This document shows, one piece after another, positions 1-9,701 of a stretch of DNA of 64,000 nt. This DNA comes from Raphanus sativus. Its lineage: Eukaryota; Streptophyta; Magnoliopsida; Brassicales; Brassicaceae. The notes below the pieces were generated by a model. The model had not been told where the DNA came from and ran no database searches. It saw only the letters and a list, made by a program, of their open reading frames with translations. The stretch spans positions 8,492,668 to 8,556,667 of the forward strand of contig NC_079519.1 of NCBI RefSeq assembly GCF_000801105.2, in the 5' to 3' direction. Position 1 is the stretch's first letter; every line of letters begins with the position of its first letter. Both the position numbers and the translations under genes were made by a program.

Positions 1-61
1 CTGTCAAGTAGACGTTATATGTTAAAAAGATGCGAGCTTTGACTCTCTTTTAATTACACAG

Positions 62-1220
62 GGACTGGTGGGAACCCGCTTCTAGGAGAACAAGCTGCTG
101 AAGAATCAAAAGACGCAATTGCTAATGCACTCAAAGGATCTGACCTTGTTTTCATTACTGCTGGTATGGGTGGTGGTACTGGCTCCGGTGCTGCTCCTGT
201 TGTTGCTCAGATATCTAAAGAAGCTGGTTATTTGACCGTTGGTGTTGTTACCTATCCCTTCAGCTTTGAAGGTCGTAAAAGATCTTTGCAGGTAATAAAT
301 GTTTCTTTTCTGTCACCGTTTCTTGTTTTGAGTTATAAAAGTCTAATTCTGTTTGTCTCTCTGTAGGCACTGGAAGCCATTGAAAAGCTGCAGAAGAACG
401 TTGATACACTCATCGTGATACCTAATGATCGTCTCCTAGATATTGCTGATGAACAGACGCCTCTTCAGGACGCTTTTCTTCTCGCTGATGATGTTTTACG
501 GCAAGGAGTTCAAGGAATCTCAGATATTATTACCGTGAGTCTTTCTTTGTATATGTAATAGCTTTTTAACAAGTTTGTTTGATTCTGAGGAAACAGTATC
601 TCATTGTTCTTTTTTTTTCAGATACCTGGACTGGTTAATGTTGACTTTGCGGATGTGAAGGCGGTTATGAAAGATTCTGGAACCGCAATGCTTGGAGTAG
701 GTGTTTCTTCAAGCAAGAACCGAGCAGAAGAAGCAGCTGAGCAAGCCACTTTGGCTCCATTGATCGGATCATCCATACAGTCAGCTACTGGTGTCGTCTA
801 CAACATCACCGGTGGAAAAGACATTACCTTGCAGGAAGTGAACCGAGTATCTCAGGTACAAGAATCTTAGCTTCAATAGTAACATATCACAATGCACAGT
901 CTTGTCATGTTTTTGGGGTGTTTCTTTTTTTTTTTGTTTGGAAGGTGGTGACAAGTTTGGCAGACCCATCGGCTAACATCATATTTGGAGCTGTTGTGGA
1001 TGATCGTTACACTGGAGAGATTCATGTAACGATAATCGCCACGGGGTTCTCACAGTCTTTCCAGAAGACACTTCTCAGTGATCCAAGAGCAGCTAAACTA
1101 CTCGACAAAACGGGATCAGCAGGTCAACAAGAGAACAAAGGGATGTCTATCCCTCACCAGAGGCAGTCTCCTGCAACTATCAACACCAAATCATCTTCTC
1201 CCCGCAGATTGTTCTTCTAG
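62..1220 (+). CDS. FTSZ1: Plastid division protein FtsZ1, 3' part (four exons)
   Basis: Tubulin-like GTPase that forms the stromal Z-ring for chloroplast division. The window starts inside the gene; four exons are read at 62-291, 367-534, 622-855 and 945-1220, all with GT-AG borders, giving about 300 C-terminal residues. The first exon carries the tubulin/FtsZ nucleotide-binding signature [12 protein letters not shown], followed by the FtsZ core with IPNDRLL and [17 protein letters not shown]. The protein ends in SSPRRLFF, the FtsZ1-type tail; FtsZ2 proteins carry a different C-terminal ARC6-binding motif, so FtsZ1 is preferred. The transit peptide and first part of the GTPase domain lie outside the window. 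No break is seen in the visible exons. Confidence 0.95.
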
Positions 1221-1902
1221 CATCTTTTGTTTTTAAGCATATTCCTTTTTTATCAAAAATGTAACGATCTTCTGGCTCAAATATCATTTACTTTTTTTTC
1301 CTAGTCTTCTCCAAATTGTCTCAAAAGAAGTAATTTGTCAAAACCAATTTTCAGACATTATAGCTGGAGATGACTGGTCGCAGAAACAATTTGGAACTCA
1401 GCTTTAATGACTGTAACATCTCACAAAGACAGATTGTTAAAGTGGTTAGAGATAGATATGATCACTATACTTGATGATCGACCACCATTACTGTAAACAA
1501 AACAAAAATTATTTAGACACTGGAACCGTCAGTAAAAATTGCCTAGACTCAAACTTAGTTCCAGACTACTAGTCTAGTTTTTGAGGTGGGATATAGTAAC
1601 GGGCCTGGCCTGGCCTCGCCTCTAACAGTTCCTATAAAGTAGGAGGAGGTGTGACTTCATCAATATCTGCAACCTGGACCATGTTAGGGTCCATAGCAGC
1701 AGGGACAAAATGGTTCAGACTTTGAGAGGAAGATTACAAGATCTCCAGTCTAAAGACTCTAAACTGCGTTACCAGCTTCGTCTATGTTGGTGACGACTTA
1801 TGTTGGGCAATGAGACAGAGTTACAATAGGAGGCAGTGAGATGCATTTTGGATGCGTCAGATTCGGAGACTCTTTTTATTTTCCCCCTTTATATTTGTAC
1901 AA

Positions 1903-2900
1903 TCCAATATACCTATAATAAAAGTACATATGAAAATCTGAATTATTATATTTGAGGATATTTAAAATAATTTTAAGTTTATTTTTATAATTGTAAGGTA
2001 AAATTACTTAGAGCTTTCAAAATATTTTAATTATAATAAATATTCATATGCCTTTAGAAGTTTACAAAATTTTATCAGTCATTTTTTATGCAACTTTCTA
2101 CTGATCATTGCTTTATTTTAAAATATTTTTAAAAAATAAAAAAATAAAAAAATACTATAAATATTGCAAAATATATTTACATATTTATGATGAAAATCTG
2201 AAACTAATGCGATAAATAAAACTAATTTTATTTTGGCTTAATAAAAATAAAAATAGTTATACTTTAATACAAAGGAATATATATCACCATATCCACAAAA
2301 TAAGTAATTAGACTAATAAATTTTATTATAGCTAAAATCAATGGTAAAATAAAAAAAAACATATTAGTTTATAGTAATGTTTATTTATTTTTATACATAT
2401 AAATTACGGGATGCTTCATACCATACCAATAAATAAAAAGAATTTAAATAATTGTTACAATTTATTTCTTTTGTAATACATATATGTTCAAATATTATCA
2501 TTATATTTATTTATGTATTCTGAATCTATCAACACTTAAGTTTATTTTCTATTTTATTTTCAAAACAATATATATAATATTATTACTAAAATATATTTAT
2601 ATATAAGAGAAAAACCAATCTAAATTAAAATAAAAAATTATTCAAAATTTAATCTATTTAGAACACAAAATATCATGGTTGAATTCGAAGAATTTGATGT
2701 TATCTAATATACTAAAGTGATAATCAAACTAATCATATATTACATATCCAAAATCACATGTCTAACTAAACAATATAATATTATTTATATAAATTATAAA
2801 ATAATTGAAATTGAATTTAATTAAATTATTAATAAATTATTACAATATATTTATTTTATAAATATGAATATCCGTGCATAAGCACGGAAGAATCACCTAG
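1903..2900 (+). mobile_element. Non-autonomous Helitron (probable)
   Basis: The 3' end is clear: a hairpin CCGTGC-ataa-GCACGG at about 2872-2887, then a short spacer and CTAG at 2897-2900 followed by T. The 5' end is less certain; A|TC at 1902-1904 followed by CTATAATAAAAG resembles Brassicaceae Helitron starts. There is no coding capacity. Confidence 0.5.
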
Positions 2901-2919
2901 TTCATAAATAAGTTGGCGA

Positions 2920-3009
2920 TATATATATATATATATATTTTAAACCGTTTAAAATTAGAATAAGATAATGAATAATGGTGATAAAAATTATCTATATTTT
3001 CACAATTGG

Positions 3010-3040
<31 letters not shown>

Positions 3041-3047
3041 GAATAAG

Positions 3048-3111
<64 letters not shown>

Positions 3112-3170
3112 GAATAAGATAATGAATAATGGTGATAAAAATTATCTATATTTTCACAATTGGATAAAGA
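2920..3170. repeat. TA microsatellites with a duplicated 60-bp unit
   Basis: Three TA runs (about 2921-2938, 3011-3035, 3051-3106). A unit of about 60 bp starting AATTAGAATAAGATAATG and ending CACAATTGGATA occurs at about 2953-3013 and again at 3107-3166, with a third partial start near 3036. Slippage or unequal exchange across the TA runs is the likely cause. Confidence 0.8.
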
Positions 3171-4676
3171 AAGTATTATCGGTCAAAGGAAATAAAGCAA
3201 AAGTGTAAAGAGAAAGACAGTGTTGAGAAGAGAAGAAAAGACTCTCTGCTTTTGACCCATTCCTATTTATTTTTTAAAATTGACTTTGAATACCCCAGTT
3301 TTCTTAAAGTTTGGTGAGCATTTAATTTTCAGTTACGAGTAAACGATTTGTAAAATAAAATACTAAGAAAATCGTTAGGCGCAAGAGGATAAGCCATCCA
3401 CAATCTGTGGTCGATGTCCTCGGGAAAGCAACATATTATTTTGTGCTGTTAATTGTGAAATACTATAGAATAAATAGCCGTTTTATAACCTTCAAAATAT
3501 CTCAATATTAGTGAAACAATTTAACCATCTGGTTTTTAACCAGACCCTAACAGTAGATGCTGCTATGGAAACCTTCAAAGTTGAAACAAGACTAAATTAC
3601 GTATAGCTCTTTAGCCCTTGTGATGATCACTTATGATGTTACTTCTAAAAGCCCATCGGAGAAAAAAACAAAGCACTAGTGCAATTTATTGTAAGTGCAA
3701 GGATAAACTGAATTTCAAGTAACTGGTAAATCTGAATTACTCTCCTCTTCCCTAATTAACCGTTAGTTGTTTTGTTTTCTTCTAATGAGCAAGAGCACAT
3801 TACAAAAATTTCAATAATTTGTCCAATAATCACAAGCCAACATAGTCTATTATATAGATTGATTCTCTTTTAGCATTTTAAACATTATTTTCATTACTAA
3901 TCATCAAACCTTGATGTTAGATAAAGGGGAATTTTTAAGTACCATTTTAATTTTAGTTTCTGGAAGGTTTGAAAATAGGTCGTTATAAGGAGAATATTAA
4001 TAAATAACTTAAACTTAATAAATTGCATAGGCTCAGTTCTTTGGTTAGTTTAGTTTTGAAGCTAAACAACAACATATATATACAACTAAAATTAAAGTTT
4101 TAAGAGCACATATTGGGGTCTAGTGTTACGTGAAATAGCGAAGATCACGGTAACTGTATGTTAAAAGACTCGAAAACTATTAAGAAAACAGACTTCCTGG
4201 TCTTCTGGTTATTAATCTAATTTGCTTTCCACTTTAGGGACATAATAAATTTCTCATGTATATGATCCCCTGAGTGTAGTTATATCATATGTACAGAGTG
4301 ATTAGCATTCTTTAGATTACATTTGTGTTTTTTTCTCTAATATTTTGTTAAGGGTGAAATATGAAGATCTGATTTATCAATTAAGTTTGTAAATTTAGTT
4401 CAACGAAGGATCAAAATATAGAACCAATCTAATGGCCTAAGTTATTCCGGATCCAGTCATGAATCCTACATAACTGAATTTCGGAATTAGAATCTAACTG
4501 ATATCCTAAGAGCATCATTATCCCAAAGCCCCATTTAGAGGTTCTTATTTTTTTTTAATACTTTTAATTAGTAAAAATGAGTTAAGAGACAAGAATAAGA
4601 AACTCAAACATTTATGTGATCCAATGCAAGTATTTTAATTGAAGGTTCTTAATTTTTTTTTCTTTTTTAAGTTCAA

Positions 4677-4875
4677 CCTTTGAGTGATTTCAAGTTCAAG
4701 AAGCAGCTGGGATCCTCGGTCGTGGACGTGACGGAAGGGATGATCTCTTGCGTAAGAGAGAATGCACCAGAGCTTCTTTTAGATGATGTGTTTGTGTGGA
4801 GTCAAGTGTTTGGCGGCAGTGGAGGAGGTGCAGAGAGGATGTGTGAGGAAATGGGAGTGCTGTTTCTTGGGAAAG
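4677..4875 (+). pseudogene. NBP35-like P-loop ATPase fragment (C-terminal part)
   Basis: The reading PLSDFKFKKQ, then DVTEGMISCVRENAPELL and GGGAERMCEEMGVLFLGK, matches the C-terminal region of the cytosolic Fe-S scaffold NBP35. The family GGGAERMC...GVPFLGK motif is obvious. The fragment starts without its own exon border and stops abruptly after FLGK at about 4875, where sequence from another gene on the opposite strand begins. It lacks the P-loop and cysteine motifs, so it cannot be a working NBP35. It is cargo of the 4510-6062 element. Confidence 0.75.
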
Positions 4876-4878
4876 ATA

Positions 4879-5072
4879 GTGTCCCTCAGATTCATCAGCT
4901 TCATCATCACCTTCTCCTTCTCCATTCTCTTCTTCCTTCCCTTCAGCCTATAAACCAAACAAAACAATCAAACGTGTAAAGACTTGTTGTGGGCTCCTTT
5001 ATAATAAACTGTATTTTGTTATACCTTTAGCTTTGCTTCAAGCTTCTCCAAAACCTCCAACTTGTGCAGATC
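4879..5072 (-). pseudogene. Acidic RNA polymerase III RPC31-like gene fragment (tentative)
   Basis: Two minus-strand exons join in frame: one encoding LHKLEVLEKLEAKLK (about 5072-5026, donor GTATAA) and one encoding AEGKEEENGEGEGDDEADES (about 4963-4880, acceptor TTTATAG). The leucine/lysine helix followed by a run of glutamate, aspartate and glycine resembles the C-terminal part of the Pol III subunit RPC31, but low complexity makes this uncertain. It abuts the NBP35 fragment tail to tail. The intact splice signals show that genomic DNA was copied. Confidence 0.45.
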
Positions 5073-5241
5073 TACAAAGACAGAACGTAAACTTTTTGTA
5101 AAAACATTGTTGAAACTAATGAAAAAATTGCATACTTGAACATCCATAGAAGCCAGGAACAGACACAAGACTTGCCCTTTTCACAACAATGCAGCAGATT
5201 GTAATTTCAAAAGGAACAAGAAGAGATGGGAAGGAACTAAC

Positions 5242-5707
5242 CTCCAAGATCTTGGCTGCATTTTTCAGTCCACGAGCGACTGTGTCCATTCCACTGATAT
5301 GAGCAATGAACAAGTCTTCAATATCTGTAATCTCTCGCCTCCTGTTTGATCAAAAACATTATAAGCTTCTTCTGAGTTTAAGTTTGTATGAAACAGAAAA
5401 ACAAGGAAACGTTCTTACATCAAAAGCGTGCCGTTGAAACCAATCTTCTGCTTATAAGCAACAGCGGTTTCAAAGAATCTGGGCATATGATCAAGTTCTC
5501 TTTCCATATCAGTGTTCAAGAGCGTCTGGTAACCTTCACGACCACCCCAGAAAACATAGTCTTCAAAAATCAAATCAAATCAATTGAAAATCAGATATGT
5601 CATCAGTGATGGTAAGAAAGAACAAAGATTCAAGTTTTTTTTTCTTACCACTAGAAAAGACGCTGCGTTTAAGCAGACAAGGATCATAAAGAAACAAAAT
5701 TTCTTCA
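5242..5707 (-). pseudogene. Xylose isomerase gene fragments (exon 1 plus two internal exons)
   Basis: Three exons of plant xylose isomerase are recognisable on the minus strand. 5707-5649 encodes MKKFCFFMILVCLNAASFLV, the secretory signal peptide, with a good donor. 5560-5419 encodes [18 protein letters not shown] to KIGFNGTLL, a highly conserved active-site-side segment. 5341-5242 encodes RREITDIEDLFIAHISGMD to NAAKILE. Large parts between and around them are missing, including most catalytic metal ligands. Splice borders are kept and neighbouring exons are deleted. The 5' flank to about 5990 probably came along, so the fragment may still have a promoter. It is cargo of the 4510-6062 element. 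Confidence 0.85.
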
Positions 5708-7038
5708 TAGTAACTACAAAATCAGATGAAACAGTAACTACAAAATCGAAAGCTCAGACCAAAACTCGAGAATCAACGATTGATAGAGTAAAACAGAATC
5801 AAAACACATCTTTATCAGAATCAAATCTGAATCTTAGATCAAACCAGAGAGGTAGCCATCGTCGAGAGAAAGAGAACGGAATCAAAGCAAACCGAACACA
5901 CGCTCCCCTTCTCTCCTCTCATTTTGCCAACACGTGTCCGAAAATACCGTCTCTTCCTTTGCCGAAATAAGTGACGCCTCTTGTGTTTATTAGTATTTTT
6001 GATTTATTTTTAATGCATAATTAACATAAGAAACCCCCTAAATACCAGCGATAATGATACTCTAATGTATTTTCGATTGAAAATATAAAAACTTATGCCA
6101 TAGATACAGACAAAAGGTATTAGTATTCCATGGTTAGTGGTTGTGGCACAATTAGTTAGGTATACACGAGAAACGATGATTATATCTGAACATTATTAAA
6201 TCATAACGATAATTAACGGTTGAATATAGTTATATATCAGTTGATTGGTCAGTTTCAAGAAAATATCAGTTGATTGGTCTAAATTATTTTAAATCATTCA
6301 GTTTTCCTTCATGTCTCCGAACAATAAGTATCATCTTCATTTTTTTTCTAAATATTAAGATTTATACCACTTTTTTAGAGTTTATATTGTTGTGAAGCAC
6401 AACTTTTTTTTTTTTTGAAACTAAAATATTTAATACCCTATTTAAAACATTCTGATTACAAAAATAGAAATATCAATCAAAATTTATGTAAGAAAAAAAA
6501 TTATTATTACTAAACAAGAATCCAATATATAATGAAAAATCATGAAGCACAACTTATTACAAAAGAAAGCAAAGGAGCAGGAGAAAGAGCAATATATCGT
6601 AACTCAAAGGTAACCCTTGTTTTTAATCGTAACTCAAAGGTAACCCTAATTAAACAGAACTTTTGATTAAAAGTTTGGTGTAACACATACTACTTTTTTG
6701 TGAAGTATAAAATACTATTACACCTTTAACACTTAATGATTAGAGGTCTCTAAAACTATATCAACATTTGTAAAAGGTAACTATAATAATTAGTCACAAG
6801 GAATTAATTTTATATCAGTTGAATATTCATGTATGAATATTAAAATCGTAACCAACTTGTATAATTGTGACACTCTCGTTACTTGAAAGTTTGTAGTCAT
6901 TAGTAAATCCAAATCCCAATTAAATATGCATCACATAATTAGTCAATAATCTCTCATCTTTCTTCTAATTGGACCCTTTTCTAGCTCATTTTATATTAAT
7001 TCAAATGTACTAAAAAGGAAAGATGAGTTTGTTACGTA

Positions 7039-7090
7039 AACAATTAGTTATCTTTTTTTTTTGACAAAGGGCTTAACAATTAGTTATCTT
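7039..7090 (-). repeat. Micro-insertion with poly(A) tail and 16-bp target duplication
   Basis: The 16-bp AACAATTAGTTATCTT occurs at 7039-7054 and again at 7075-7090, bracketing a 20-bp insert which reads AAGCCCTTTGTC plus poly(A) on the minus strand. This is the layout of a target-primed retroinsertion cut down to its tail. Confidence 0.7.
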
Positions 7091-9031
7091 AAGATAAGAA
7101 TAGATAAAATAAGTTTATGTAGTTAGAAAGAAGAAAGAGATATCAAAAACAGTTAAACAACAAAGGAAAATGGAGAAGAAAAATCGAATGACTGTGGATT
7201 TGGTGAAACATCAAGGATGACAACAGCCAAAAAACTGAAAAAGATGTTCAAGAATGCAACATTTGAAGATATATTTGATTTTCAAACAAACATATCGTAA
7301 ACATTACGTTTACTAAAAAAATTAGTATTTTAAGTAGCCCTTTCAACCTTAAGTTTGTGGTATTATGAAATTACTAAAACATTAAATGTAGTATTTCTTA
7401 GATTTTGACAATGAAAAAATGCATAGATTAGAATAGAAGAATGGAGCAGTAGGACTTTCTTTTTCACGACTCTTGTGGCATGCTAGTGAAAATTTGGTTG
7501 TTGGCTTAATATAAGATATATTGGACCCACTTGTATCTTTACTTCTCTTTTACCTTTTGCTGATTATTATTTTTAAGAAAATCTAACATCATATTACCTA
7601 GGAGTTGCAATGCAATAGCTATCCATATGTAGGTGTCTACTAACAGACGTTGTGATTTTTATAAATACCCGTTAAGTATCTTGAATTAGATAACCTAATG
7701 AACACCTTGCGAATTCAAAGTTCAAATATTCATGAATGTAAGGGTATTAGTATTACATTATTATTATTTTATTTTTGTTGCCAAAAGAATATTACTCTAA
7801 ATTAGTATGGCAACAGGGATGGACAATAGTTTTTGTTATAGAGAAAATATGATGGACAATAATCTGTTTTTTTCGATGGGGCTTGACTTTTTTCGATATT
7901 GAGAAGATTGAATACAAATACAGGTAGCGATTTTTTTTTCATATTTTATGTATGACTGATTTTTGTTGGCCAATTTTCTAAAATACTTGATATTTATCCT
8001 CCTCCTTCAAACAATAAACTTAGTATAAAGAATAACAATTTTTATGAAAATGCAAATTAAACCCGAGTATCTAGCATTTCCAATACAATATGCAATAACA
8101 TGCAAATTTTTTTAAAAAACAACATTTTAGTACAAGAACGCTAACTAAACTCCGCGAACCTCGAAGATAACAAATCTAAAAACTGTAGAAATTTGAGATG
8201 AGAACTCAAACTACATAATAAGAACAGCATCTTGTTTTCGGATATTTTTATCGTTTATATTAAGAGTCGTGTGGTCTATTTGTTTCTATCTTTTATTAGT
8301 ACTACAATATAACATTGCTTATGGGTATGCCAACATTATGTTTGGTTGAAAATAAGAAAATAATAGCATCTAGTTTTAGGATAGGGATGATGAAAATGTA
8401 GAGAAATGGATAGAGTTTTTAAATAACCGGCAACATGATGAATAAACTACTCTTTTTCTTATATTGCTTCACTCTCTCTGTTCCATTGGATTCCATGAAT
8501 TTTCGGCGTCAATCTCGTGCCTTACCCACTCTTTAGTTCCTACATATGCTACTTTTACATTTACTCATGCATGTAACCAACCAGATTAATCAATTTACTA
8601 TATTATGCAATAAATCAACTAATGGAGATTTAAACCAGCCGAGCATTTTGTGTTCAGATGAACTTGCCATGTAATTAAGATAAGCGTCACAATCAATATT
8701 AATCACGGATATATCATAGATCACCTGAACTAACGTTCGATCGGTTTTATCTTCTAATTAACCATATGATGGGTTAGTTGATATAGATTACCTGACAGTC
8801 GTTAGGACTTAGTACCAATACTTTTTTGTGGCTAATATTAGGGCTAATGCTTGGAATATGAATAATACGATAGGGGATAGAAAAGCAACGGATGAAGAAA
8901 TGTTTGAAACATGCATGAATCTAACTCTAAGATAATATCATAGCTTGAATACTCCTAATGTCGCCTCGGGTGGTATCAAATGGAAACACATTCATTTTCC
9001 TTTTGATTTTTCTCATCATGGATATTTAAAG

Positions 9032-9086
9032 CCAGCCAATAAGTTTTTTTTTTTTTTTTGCTAAAGGATTAACCAGCCAATAAGTT
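9032..9086 (-). repeat. Micro-insertion with poly(A) tail and 14-bp target duplication
   Basis: CCAGCCAATAAGTT occurs at 9032-9045 and 9073-9086 and brackets a 27-bp insert, which on the minus strand is TTAATCCTTTAGC plus poly(A). Confidence 0.7.
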
Positions 9087-9701
9087 ATTACTCTTAAGAC
9101 TCGTTAACTTACCCTAACTTTAAGTCCCACTTAAAATCTTACCATATTACCATACGCTTAACTACCATTCACTTATTGAGACGACGTTTCTTCATATCAA
9201 CCAACAAAAATGTAATTTTAGATATTTTCATTCAAATCAGAACCGCAAAAATACTTGAGAAAAATATCACATCAAAGATTCATACAATTATATGTGTGTG
9301 GTATATAACTATATATATTGCTCTACTCTTTACTCCAATGAACCCTACAAGAAATGTGGTTGACAAAAATAATAACCTACAGTACACAAAATGACAAACC
9401 ATGTATATACCATATATCATGTGGCACAAGTACACCACATAATTATATTTTGTTGTTTGGGAAACAAACATAATGATGCGTTGTTTTTCAGGAATAATCA
9501 GTATATACACAAAATGTACACAAAGACACATTTAATTTTATGTTTCCCCATTCAATTAAATTATATACATATATCATTTCCTCGCTTTGTCCTCCTTTTG
9601 TATAAATATGTGTCATCCCTTCAAGCTTGTCTCATTCTCAAAAACTAAGTGCAGAGAAAGAGAGAGGATCGAGATAATAAGATAGAAAGAAAAAGAAGAG
9701 A

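Larger units (their letters stand above)
1221..4509. other. Gene-poor AT-rich stretch
   Basis: After the FTSZ1 3' untranslated region (to about 1300) I see no coding region. The stretch holds a probable Helitron (1903-2900), TA microsatellites with a duplicated 60-bp unit (2920-3170), and otherwise unique AT-rich DNA. Genes lying between FTSZ1 and IAMT1 in Arabidopsis are not found here, which fits gene loss after polyploidy in Brassica. Confidence 0.6.
4510..6062. mobile_element. Pack-type TIR transposon (PIF/Harbinger-like) with captured gene fragments
   Basis: The left end reads GAGCATCATTATC (4510-4522) and the right end, on the opposite strand, GAGTATCATTATC (6062-6050), matching at 12 of 13 bases. 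Further inside both ends share ATTTAG-x-GG-TTCTTAT. Each end is flanked by TAA (4507-4509 and 6063-6065), the 3-bp duplication typical of PIF/Harbinger elements. There is no transposase. The interior holds pieces of ordinary genes: NBP35-like (+), an acidic RPC31-like piece (-) and xylose isomerase (-). Introns are kept, so capture was at the DNA level. Superfamily assignment rests on the TSD and is tentative. Confidence 0.75.
6063..9701. other. Gene-poor AT-rich stretch upstream of IAMT1
   Basis: No coding region is supported; the ORFs here are short, AT-rich and without recognisable motifs. Two micro-insertions with poly-T and long flanking duplications lie at 7039-7090 and 9032-9086, and a 22-bp direct repeat at 6596-6647. 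The last 100-200 bases before 9702 are the IAMT1 promoter and 5' leader: a TATAAATA-like box near 9600 and an AGA-rich leader. Confidence 0.6.

Noticed and set aside
62..1220. Bacterial FtsZ (bacterial contamination)
   Set aside because: GT-AG introns and an FtsZ1-type plant tail show a nuclear plastid-division gene.
5388..5970. Plus-strand ORFs in the Pack-type element
   Set aside because: Lys/Thr-rich shadow frames; the minus strand has recognisable xylose isomerase exons with splice sites.
6596..6647. 22-bp direct repeat around TGTTTTTA as an eighth micro-insertion
   Set aside because: The insert has only a short T run and no clear tail; a simple 30-bp tandem duplication explains it as well.
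9176..9648. AT-rich ORFs upstream of IAMT1
   Set aside because: Overlapping frames on both strands in promoter DNA with no conserved features.
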